Assembly: GCA_023134875.1 (NCBI GenBank)
Contig: JAGLUH010000404.1
Location: 1-5,053 of the forward strand
Source of the DNA: Candidatus Zixiibacteriota bacterium
GTDB taxonomy: Bacteria > Zixibacteria > MSB-5A5 > CAIYYT01
Reading direction: 5' to 3'
DNA: 5,053 nucleotides
Position numbers and translations under genes: made by a program. Below, in pieces: positions 1-5,053 of this stretch. Position 1 is the first letter of the stretch. Every line of letters begins with the position of its first letter. The notes beneath the pieces were generated by a model. That model did not search any database. It had not been told where the DNA came from and saw only the letters and a list, made by a program, of their open reading frames with translations.

Positions 1-90
1 GCGGATTTAGCAGACAAGGCAGGATGTCAAACAGACCAGCCGGTTGATCTACGTATTCTCAAAACCTTGGCGAATCATATATCACCCAGG
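1..90. other. Flank downstream of dgt, no supported gene
   Basis: Past the dgt stop no minus-strand frame offers a start with a ribosome site and an open run to the window edge. No hairpin with a T-run was found, so the operon end is not visible here. On the plus strand, frame 1 is open from base 1 to TAA at 118-120 (39 residues, ending YTLVFL); this could be the tail of a convergent gene overlapping dgt by 30 bases, but frame 2 is open over a similar length, so the evidence is weak. Confidence 0.3.
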
Positions 91-1230
91 TCAGCCGATT
101 ATACGTTGGTGTTCCTTTAAAGCGAAGCGATCAGTCATGCCGGCAATGTAGTCCTTGACCACCTGCACCTTATTTTCGTCGTGTAACCGGTCAATGTATT
201 TCTGTGGCAGGAGGTTCTGATCCGCCATATAGGCGTGATAAAGATCGGTAACCTGCTGATGGGATTTCCGGTTTGATTCAAGAAGCTTCTCGTGGCGGTA
301 AAGCTTCGCAAACAGGAACTTCTTCAGCGCCGTGGCATCCCCTGAAGCCGGCTCGGAAAAACAGACGAGGTTGATCGGGCAGGTTCTGACATCGGCGAAG
401 GTCTTGATGTTATACTTCTTAATCCTCTCGGCAGTGGCCGCCACCAGATCAGACACCGCCCAGTTAATCAGCAATCTGATTAGATGATAGTGCCGTTTTC
501 GTTCCGGCAATTCGGGATAGCTCTGGTGGGATTCATTAAAGAGCCTGTCGATAATCGACACCTCACGCAGCGCCTGCCAGGTGAGCAGACCGGAGAAGTA
601 ACCATCATCGACATCGTGGGCGTTGTAGGCAATCTCATCAGCCAGATTGACCAACTGACCTTCGAGAGAGGCGCGATACTCCGGTTCGAACTCGCCGGCA
701 TCGGGGAGATCATAATCGGTTTCATGCTTGACGATTCCCTCGCGCACCTCATAGGTGAGATTGAGACCACGCCAGCCGGGATAGCGATCCTCCAGGTAAT
801 CGACCACCCGCAGCGATTGCGCATTGTGATTAAACCCGCCCTCACCTTTTAGAATCTCCTGCAGAGCCTGTTCGCCGGCGTGACCGAAAGGTGTATGCCC
901 CAGATCATGCACGAGAGCAATTGCTTCCGCCAGGTCCTCATTGAGACGCAGAGCGCGAGCGATAGTGCGGGATATCTGGGCGACCTCCATTGTATGGGTC
1001 AGACGGGTGCGAAAATGGTCATCCTGGTCATTGGCGAACACCTGGGTTTTGTCTTTCAGGCGGCGAAAGGCACCGCAGTGAATAACGCGGTCGCGATCAC
1101 GCTGAAAGCAGGTTCGATAAGGATGCTCACTCTCGGAATGGAGCCGACCTTGTGAGCGGCAGCTCTGCACGGCATAGGGAGCCAGTACCTGCGCCTCGAT
1201 CTTCTCTTCGTTTTCTCTACTCAGCAGCAT
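91..1230 (-). CDS. dgt: Deoxyguanosinetriphosphate triphosphohydrolase-like protein (HD superfamily dNTPase)
   Basis: Cytoplasmic metal-dependent enzyme that in this family hydrolyses dGTP or other dNTPs to the deoxynucleoside plus triphosphate, controlling dNTP pools. The 379-residue product looks complete. The N-terminal block (residues about 36-66: HPYRT, FQRDRDR, FRRLKDKTQVF) is the family signature. The HD metal site is visible as H79 (RTRLTHTMEVAQ), H108-D109 (VHDLGHTPFGHAGE) and D198 (NLADEIAYNAHD), with the further conserved H112, H117 and H135 (GGFNHNAQS). The C terminus (AGMTDRFAL) is also family-like. The length fits the shorter dGTPase-like subfamily rather than the roughly 500-residue E. 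coli Dgt. The ATG at 1230 gives the usual MLLSRE start; a weak purine-rich ribosome site (AAGAAGAA) lies just upstream. It starts 9 bases after the barrel gene stop, so co-transcription is likely. Actual dNTP preference cannot be read from sequence. Family assignment is very secure. Confidence 0.96.
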   Translation of the reverse strand: MLLSRENEEKIEAQVLAPYAVQSCRSQGRLHSESEHPYRTCFQRDRDRVIHCGAFRRLKDKTQVFANDQDDHFRTRLTHTMEVAQISRTIARALRLNEDLAEAIALVHDLGHTPFGHAGEQALQEILKGEGGFNHNAQSLRVVDYLEDRYPGWRGLNLTYEVREGIVKHETDYDLPDAGEFEPEYRASLEGQLVNLADEIAYNAHDVDDGYFSGLLTWQALREVSIIDRLFNESHQSYPELPERKRHYHLIRLLINWAVSDLVAATAERIKKYNIKTFADVRTCPINLVCFSEPASGDATALKKFLFAKLYRHEKLLESNRKSHQQVTDLYHAYMADQNLLPQKYIDRLHDENKVQVVKDYIAGMTDRFALKEHQRIIG

Positions 1231-1239
1231 GAGTTCTTC

Positions 1240-2073
1240 TTAAATCGCAAACCTCATTCCCAGCTTGTGTGTTCCCCCCAAGTATACATTGTTAGTGAAG
1301 CCATAGTCAAAGAAGAACCGGCCGATTTGCAGAGAAAAACCGCCGCTGAGATCGACCGGTTCCGTACGCAAACCGAATCGCAGGGAAAACTCAGGCAGAA
1401 TAGTGATCTTCTGGCCAAAGGATAAGCGATCTGGCATCTTTTCCTCGACATGATATGTCAGAAAAAGACCGATATTGCGGGAGAGGTGGTGAGATAAGGA
1501 CACTTCGCCGGTACGCGGTGTCGATTCTGATTGGGGGGAATAGCGGGGCTGATTGATGTTTCTTACCGTAGCAGCCACTCGCAGCCGACGAGAAATCGTC
1601 GCCAGCAGACCCAGCGATAACGAGACCAGGTCGAGGTCATCATAACCACCCGAAAACTGGATACGTTGATAGTCTATTGACATGCCGACACGCCAGCGTT
1701 GCCGAAAACCAACAGACACAAATCCAAGATAACTTCTCTCCCAGTAGAAATCGGAACCGGTAAGCTGTGTTGACCCCAGGCCGATGGTAACCGCCCGATA
1801 GTTGCGCAACACCAGGCCGGAGGCGTGGGTAAAGTCGGGGATATTATAGAGCCGTGCCAGCGACAGCTCCACCAGCAGTTTCCCGTCAGGTTGCAAAGCC
1901 GGATGCTGATAGCAGTCAAGGGGCATCGCCTGGTGCAAATCAACCGCTCCCGCCATTGCAAATGAACTGACCGAACCGGCTCGATATTCAAAAGCGGCTT
2001 CAACCGTCGGTGCGGTAACCACCCAAAATAGCAAGCAGATAAAGGTTTTTTTATTTCGTTCCAGCAACCGCAA
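1240..2073 (-). CDS. PorV/PorQ-like outer-membrane beta-barrel protein
   Basis: Predicted outer-membrane barrel of 277 residues from the chosen start. Residues 1-26 form a signal peptide: basic MRLLERNKK, hydrophobic TFICLLFWVVTAPT, and a V-E-A cleavage site before AFEY. The mature N terminus has the PorV/UPF0164-type pattern: SVSSFAMAGAVD (residues 34-45), where the family has a small-residue MGGA motif, then YQHPAL (55-60) in place of the usual YxNPAGL. The rest is alternating beta-strand sequence; LSLGLL...RRLRVAATVRNINQP (about 152-176) and FFFDYGFTNNVYLGGTHKLGMRF (about 253-275) recall family repeats, including the late DYAF...LGxTHR motif. No ATG fits. TTG at 2073 is preferred because AAGGA lies 9 bases upstream and the signal peptide is then of normal length; GTG at 2106, 2103 or 2100 would add 9-11 residues. 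It overlaps the lamin-tail gene by about 23 bases, suggesting coupled translation. The barrel call is firm; the PorV-family call is moderate. Confidence 0.8.
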   Translation of the reverse strand: MRLLERNKKTFICLLFWVVTAPTVEAAFEYRAGSVSSFAMAGAVDLHQAMPLDCYQHPALQPDGKLLVELSLARLYNIPDFTHASGLVLRNYRAVTIGLGSTQLTGSDFYWERSYLGFVSVGFRQRWRVGMSIDYQRIQFSGGYDDLDLVSLSLGLLATISRRLRVAATVRNINQPRYSPQSESTPRTGEVSLSHHLSRNIGLFLTYHVEEKMPDRLSFGQKITILPEFSLRFGLRTEPVDLSGGFSLQIGRFFFDYGFTNNVYLGGTHKLGMRFAI

Positions 2074-4549
2074 ATCCAAGTGTCCTTGTGAAATTGGCAC
2101 CACCACCCGCAGTCACCTTGAGGACATAGGCGCCCACCGGCAATTTGCCTCGATAATCAGATTCGCCGCCGTAGCCATATTCGCCCGACGACAAAACTTG
2201 AGCGTCAGCAATGGTATAATGTTTCCGACCGGCCAGATCAAAGACCTCAAGGGACAGCAATGTCGCCGGCGGCAACCGCAGGCGGTAACGCAATTCTTCA
2301 CCCAGGTTGGGTGCGAACACCTTGTTAAGCAATGTTACCTCAATCTCATCCGCTGTCTCGCCGCTGACCGAATTCGACTGACATGGTGTTGAGCCGGAAA
2401 CGTCGGTTGAAGCATACCAGTTGCGGGGTTGTCCCTCATCGCCGCCAGGTTCATACTCGTTCAACTCAAGGGAACGATTGTCGCCGTTGCTTGCGGTATA
2501 AGTGACGCTATCTGAGACTGTGCCGCAACTATCGAGCAGCATGATCCGATCACCGGAGTTGTTCAAATAGCTCCAACCGGAGGGCTGCACAACGAAACAG
2601 GCTGAGCCGTAGAAGTCGACAAAGCAGAGAGTGTCCTGGGTGATGATGAAATACTCTCCCGGAGCAATCATTGGAGAATCATCAAACCGATACTGGTGCA
2701 GGGAATCGCCGACCGACCATCCTGACAGGTTGATAATTCGTGAGGAGAGATTACGGCATTCGAGCCATTCGCATTCCAGGTTATCCTGGGGATCAGCCAG
2801 GAATTCGGTGATGATGATCTCTGATGTCAGCGGCCCCAGCGAAAAAGCGGCGGCAATCCGGTTGTTGGCGTTGTTCTGATCTGCTGGCAGCAGGCAGATA
2901 ACCTGGTAGTAGCCACGTGAAAAACTGTAGTCCACCGTTAGAAGAACTGAGTCCGCCGGTGGAATCTGAGCAATTGTCTGCCAGTCGTAGAGTTCGCTCG
3001 CGGCAACAACCCAATCATAGTCGGCATCAAAGTATATTTCCAATTCAACAGCCGCTGAGGTGAATGCGCCATAGTTGACCAGCCTGATCTCAAAACGTAC
3101 CGGCTGGTCGTCGCCCGACGGTGTAATGATGTTGATGCCATCGTTGGGAAAACCGAGATCATCTTCAAGAGGTAAGGGTCTGATGCTGTTAGGTGCGCAT
3201 GGCGTAGAGCCGAGGCTGTCAGTCGACCGATAGAACAGGTCGGCAAAGGCGCTGCCCGGGGAATCCTCGTCCCGTTCCCAACTGGTATTCTCCGGCCAGC
3301 AACCAATGAAACGAACGGTATCGGACAGCTTGCCGAAATCGTTGGTGACGACAATGATGTCGCCGGTGTTATGGAAATTGTTCCAGCCGACCGGTTGCAG
3401 CAACTGACACTGCGGCAGGCCGTAATAGTTGATAAAATTCTCCATGTCCTCGCACACGAGGATACGTTCGGCCGGTTCTACTTCCAGTTTCGTGTTGAAG
3501 ACATTGGTACGCGCCAGATCGCCGATTGAGAAATCTTCCACTTCGAGAGCATAATCAACGACATTCACCAACTCGACCCATTCACAATCAAGCGAATCGG
3601 TAGGGTTAATCAGAAACTCGGTTATCCGCAGCTCGGTGAACATCTCGCCCAGGGCGAAATGAAAATTGAAGTAGTTGTCGCTGCTGTCATCATCGGCGGA
3701 AAGTTCCAGTCGCAGGCTCTTGCGGCCATCCGGTTCCTGATAGGTACATTCAAAGTGAAAAAGCGAATCGGGCATCAGCGGCGCAATCATGGCAGTGTCG
3801 GCATCATCGGCACCGCTCAAATTGCCGGAGAAGTCGCGGTCGAAGTAGATGATAAGCGTCGCCGGTTCTGATGTTTCCAGGCCGTAGTTTTTGACCTGAC
3901 CCGCCAGCCGCAGAGGTTCGCTTTCCATCGGCAGACTGAGGATGACAGCATTCTCGACGAACCCGAGATTGAAATCGGGAGGGATCAAGGAATTGACCTC
4001 TCCCGGGGTGGAACCGGAGACGTCACGGCAATAGTCGAAGTTCTCCGGATTGTGCGACTTGAAAGGGTTGATTCGTTCCAGCGAGACGCCATCCGGCGGT
4101 AAAGTACTCCATAACACCGTTTCGGAGGTGTTGGTCGGCAGGTGAATCAGCTTGATCGAATCGCCTGTGTTTTTCAGGGAGAACTCAGCCTCTAACAGCA
4201 GGTAGTTCTCGTCTGGATGATCGCCCCAAACGCCTGAGTTGTTTCCCCAGGTTGATTCGAACGAGACCTCACCGCTTAAAGCAACCGGTCGCGGCGACAG
4301 TAGTGCAAAGCCACCAACCGGTATCAACAGGCTGTCGGGGAAGCTGGTTGTGTCGCTTGCCTCGACGAAAATGTAATCGGCCAGGTTTGCTACGGCGTCA
4401 CCATTATTGAATAGTTCCACCCATTCCAGCGCGACTTCCGATGCCGGTTCATTAATCATCAACTCGTTAATTACGATGGCGCCATCTAGGGTGCCGGCGA
4501 GAGAGATCAACATGCCGACCCGGATAGAATAACGGAATACAGTACTCAT
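2051..4549 (-). CDS. Secreted protein with three lamin-tail domains, two CARDB-like spacers and a FlgD-Ig/type IX-like C-terminal domain
   Basis: Predicted exported, probably surface-bound or released, non-enzymatic protein of 832 residues. Order: signal peptide 1-24 (ending TLDGA before IVINE); lamin-tail domain 1 about 25-187 (INELMIN, LEWVELFNNG, LKNTGDSIKL, GVSLERINP); CARDB-like beta-sandwich about 190-302 (VKNYG, DDDSSDNYFNF); lamin-tail 2 about 307-455 (ITEFLINP, CEWVELVN, FHNTGD, SWERD); CARDB-like about 456-572 (LVNYG, DQNNANNR); lamin-tail 3 about 577-727 (ITEFLADP, CEWLECRN, LNNSGDRIMLLD, RSLELNEYEP); C-terminal domain about 740-832 (LSLEVFDLAGRK, SSGEYGYGG, LPVGAYVLKV). Each lamin-tail unit closes with a version of DVSGSTPxxxNS. 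The C-terminal domain resembles FlgD-Ig/type IX sorting domains, which mark many secreted proteins in Bacteroidota-like phyla. ATG at 4549 is chosen because the next Met (codon 13) would destroy the signal peptide. Its 3' end overlaps the barrel gene. No catalytic residues were recognised; role may be binding or scaffolding. Confidence 0.9.
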   Translation of the reverse strand: MSTVFRYSIRVGMLISLAGTLDGAIVINELMINEPASEVALEWVELFNNGDAVANLADYIFVEASDTTSFPDSLLIPVGGFALLSPRPVALSGEVSFESTWGNNSGVWGDHPDENYLLLEAEFSLKNTGDSIKLIHLPTNTSETVLWSTLPPDGVSLERINPFKSHNPENFDYCRDVSGSTPGEVNSLIPPDFNLGFVENAVILSLPMESEPLRLAGQVKNYGLETSEPATLIIYFDRDFSGNLSGADDADTAMIAPLMPDSLFHFECTYQEPDGRKSLRLELSADDDSSDNYFNFHFALGEMFTELRITEFLINPTDSLDCEWVELVNVVDYALEVEDFSIGDLARTNVFNTKLEVEPAERILVCEDMENFINYYGLPQCQLLQPVGWNNFHNTGDIIVVTNDFGKLSDTVRFIGCWPENTSWERDEDSPGSAFADLFYRSTDSLGSTPCAPNSIRPLPLEDDLGFPNDGINIITPSGDDQPVRFEIRLVNYGAFTSAAVELEIYFDADYDWVVAASELYDWQTIAQIPPADSVLLTVDYSFSRGYYQVICLLPADQNNANNRIAAAFSLGPLTSEIIITEFLADPQDNLECEWLECRNLSSRIINLSGWSVGDSLHQYRFDDSPMIAPGEYFIITQDTLCFVDFYGSACFVVQPSGWSYLNNSGDRIMLLDSCGTVSDSVTYTASNGDNRSLELNEYEPGGDEGQPRNWYASTDVSGSTPCQSNSVSGETADEIEVTLLNKVFAPNLGEELRYRLRLPPATLLSLEVFDLAGRKHYTIADAQVLSSGEYGYGGESDYRGKLPVGAYVLKVTAGGGANFTRTLGFAVAGTK
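2074..2088 (-). promoter_or_regulatory. Ribosome binding site that decides the TTG start of the barrel gene
   Basis: The AAGGA inside 2088-2083 lies 9 bases ahead of the TTG at 2073, within the 3' end of the lamin-tail gene. The alternative GTG at 2106 has an AAGG (2119-2116) 9 bases upstream, so the spacing alone does not settle it; the normal-length signal peptide favours 2073. Confidence 0.45.
2369..4477 (-). repeat. Three diverged lamin-tail domain repeats within one gene
   Basis: Protein-level repeats encoded at about 4477-3989, 3631-3185 and 2821-2369. Shared marks are an opening I-x-E-(F/L)-hydrophobic strand, E-W-(V/L)-E a few residues later, a central (K/H/N)N(T/S)GD turn, an S-(L/W)-E element and a closing STP-containing tail. 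Copies 2 and 3 are closer to each other than to copy 1 and share cysteines (C322/C593, C381/C651, C451/C723). The two linkers between copies also resemble each other (NYG near the start, an Asn/Asp-rich DNxxN segment near the end), so the unit is lamin-tail plus CARDB-like. No long identity is evident in DNA, so the duplication is old. Confidence 0.75.
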
Positions 4550-4551
4550 AG

Positions 4552-4580
4552 CGATGTTGCCAACAACGTTTACCTTCCCC
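4552..4580 (-). promoter_or_regulatory. Distant Shine-Dalgarno with an intervening hairpin in the lamin-tail gene leader
   Basis: The leader has a purine-rich GGGGAAGG (4580-4573), but 23 bases separate it from the ATG at 4549, beyond the usual 5-10. Between them 4568-4552 can fold: CG/CG outer pairs, a T-T mismatch, then TGTT/AACA around a GGC loop. Folding leaves only about 6 unpaired bases (TAAA plus CT) between the ribosome site and ATG. No in-frame ATG, GTG or TTG start lies between the Shine-Dalgarno and 4549. The stem is short and its stability is uncertain. Confidence 0.4.
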
Positions 4581-4593
4581 GGCCGTTTAATAC

Positions 4594-4622
4594 ATTATAT
4601 CAAAGTCCGGCGGCAATTTCAA
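4594..4622 (-). promoter_or_regulatory. Near-consensus sigma-70-type promoter for the lamin-tail/barrel/dgt operon
   Basis: On the minus strand, TTGAAA (4622-4617; 5 of 6 to TTGACA) and TATAAT (4599-4594; 6 of 6) are separated by exactly 17 bases. Transcription would start near an A at about 4588-4586, giving a leader of roughly 38 bases to the ATG at 4549. It sits in the only gap of more than 100 bases between genes here. No operator was recognised. The match assumes housekeeping sigma-factor consensus; Bacteroidota proper use a different -10/-35, so this also argues mildly against that class. Confidence 0.7.
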
Positions 4623-4624
4623 AT

Positions 4625-4643
4625 CCTTTGCTCAATTCAAAGG
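4625..4643 (-). terminator. Possible weak hairpin downstream of the partial barrel gene
   Basis: CCTTTG and CAAAGG form a perfect 6-bp stem with a 7-base loop, 17 bases past the TGA at 4661 and directly before the -35 box. There is no following T-run, so a classic intrinsic terminator is not supported; it could stabilise the 3' end of the upstream message or be chance. No better terminator is visible in the gap. Confidence 0.25.
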
Positions 4644-4660
4644 CGTTCATAAGCGCAATA

Positions 4661-5053
4661 TCAAACAGAAATATCGCAGTAGATGCGCACCTGCCAATTC
4701 TCGAATATATCCTTGCCAACATGATAGCGTGTGCGAGCGGTTACTTTCAATGAGAACCGATCTTTGCGGGCGATATTCTGACCAATGGTAATCCAGAGGT
4801 AGCTGTTGCCTTCTGTTCTTGCATCCGGATCGAAGTAGTTCAGACGCAGCAATCCTGAAAGATAGTCTGTCAATTGCAGCTCCAGGCCGGCTTCACTGCG
4901 GCAGGGGTAGCGTGTTCCGGTCGTGCGCACGCGGCGTTCGATCTTGTGGTGGGTTGAGAGGATGAGAGAAGAGCAAAGTCTCAGACGCAGAGAAGCTGAT
5001 ACCAGTCGGCGATTGTTGGTGCTGTGGCCGAGGTCAAGGTCTTCCCAGATCGC
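4661..5053 (-). CDS. C-terminal 130 residues of a probable beta-barrel or beta-rich envelope protein (partial, 5' end beyond window)
   Basis: The frame is open from the window edge (5053) to TGA at 4661, so this is the 3' part of a longer gene; the GTG at 4930 is an internal valine codon (RRVRTTG), not a convincing start. The sequence alternates polar and hydrophobic residues in strand-length runs: RRLVSASLRLRLCSSLILS, AGLELQLTDYLSGLLRLNYF, SYLWITIGQNI, RFSLKVTARTRYHV and NWQVRIYCDISV, separated by short polar turns. This fits antiparallel strands of an outer-membrane barrel. It ends in valine, not the aromatic residue usual for BamA substrates. No named family could be assigned; helix-hairpin-helix proteins with barrel C termini occur in similar phyla and are one possibility. 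It lies upstream of the lamin-tail gene in the same direction, but a strong promoter separates them. Confidence 0.6.
   Translation of the reverse strand, partial: AIWEDLDLGHSTNNRRLVSASLRLRLCSSLILSTHHKIERRVRTTGTRYPCRSEAGLELQLTDYLSGLLRLNYFDPDARTEGNSYLWITIGQNIARKDRFSLKVTARTRYHVGKDIFENWQVRIYCDISV

Noticed and set aside
484..852. Plus-strand open frame of 122 codons inside dgt, and a minus-strand 121-codon frame over the same span
   Set aside because: Both lie wholly within the strongly conserved HD-domain gene, have no ribosome site and give no recognisable protein; they are shadows of the dgt reading frame.
880..1155. Plus-strand open frame of 91 codons opposite the dgt N-terminal half
   Set aside because: It is antisense to the conserved HD motif region, and no independent coding signal was seen.
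2938..3354. Minus-strand 138-codon frame inside the lamin-tail gene
   Set aside because: It overlaps lamin-tail 2 and the second linker in another frame and has a Ser/Pro/Arg-rich composition typical of out-of-frame reading.
4600..4616. Alternative -35 TTGCCG closer to the TATAAT box
   Set aside because: Its spacer would be only 11 bases; the overlapping TTGAAA gives the ideal 17.
4603..4650. 16-codon minus-strand frame starting at ATG 4650 in the intergenic gap
   Set aside because: It has no Shine-Dalgarno, and the frame runs across the -35 box and most of the spacer of the likely promoter, ending just before the -10, so it is not a credible leader peptide.
1..5053. CRISPR array, tRNA, insertion sequence, toxin-antitoxin or defence island
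   Set aside because: No regularly spaced direct repeats, cloverleaf-like sequence, transposase motifs or terminal inverted repeats were found; dense same-strand coding explains nearly all of the window.

Overview
The window carries four genes on the minus strand, reading from high to low coordinates. In order they are the 3' end of a probable envelope beta-barrel gene (5053 to 4661, cut by the window edge), a large secreted multidomain protein with three lamin-tail domains (4549 to 2051), a PorV/PorQ-like outer-membrane barrel (about 2073 to 1240), and a dGTP triphosphohydrolase-like HD-domain enzyme (1230 to 91). No tRNA, rRNA, CRISPR array, insertion sequence or phage gene was seen.

The host is a Gram-negative (diderm) bacterium. 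Secreted proteins ending in a FlgD-Ig/type IX-like C-terminal domain, next to PorV-like barrels, are typical of the Fibrobacterota-Chlorobiota-Bacteroidota group and of candidate or related phyla such as Zixibacteria, Gemmatimonadota or Marinimicrobia. The GC-balanced codon use and FlgD-type C terminus do not favour a classic AT-rich Bacteroidetes, but the sequence alone does not fix the phylum.

Layout: 1-90 is a flank with no supported gene or terminator. 91-1230 is dgt. Nine bases separate its start from the stop of the barrel gene (1240-2073). The barrel gene start overlaps the end of the lamin-tail gene (2051-4549) by about 23 bases. The 4550-4660 gap holds a near-consensus sigma-70-type promoter (TTGAAA, 17 bases, TATAAT) and a leader whose only good Shine-Dalgarno lies too far from the ATG unless a small hairpin folds between them. 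The upstream gene ends at 4661 and its product runs off the window.

Reading: one promoter probably drives a three-gene transcript (lamin-tail protein, PorV-like barrel, dgt). The first two look like a matched pair, an exported surface protein with a sorting-type C-terminal domain and the barrel of a family known to handle such domains in type IX secretion. The dGTPase is a housekeeping nucleotide-pool enzyme that seems to ride along by read-through. The cargo/shuttle pairing is an inference from family and position.
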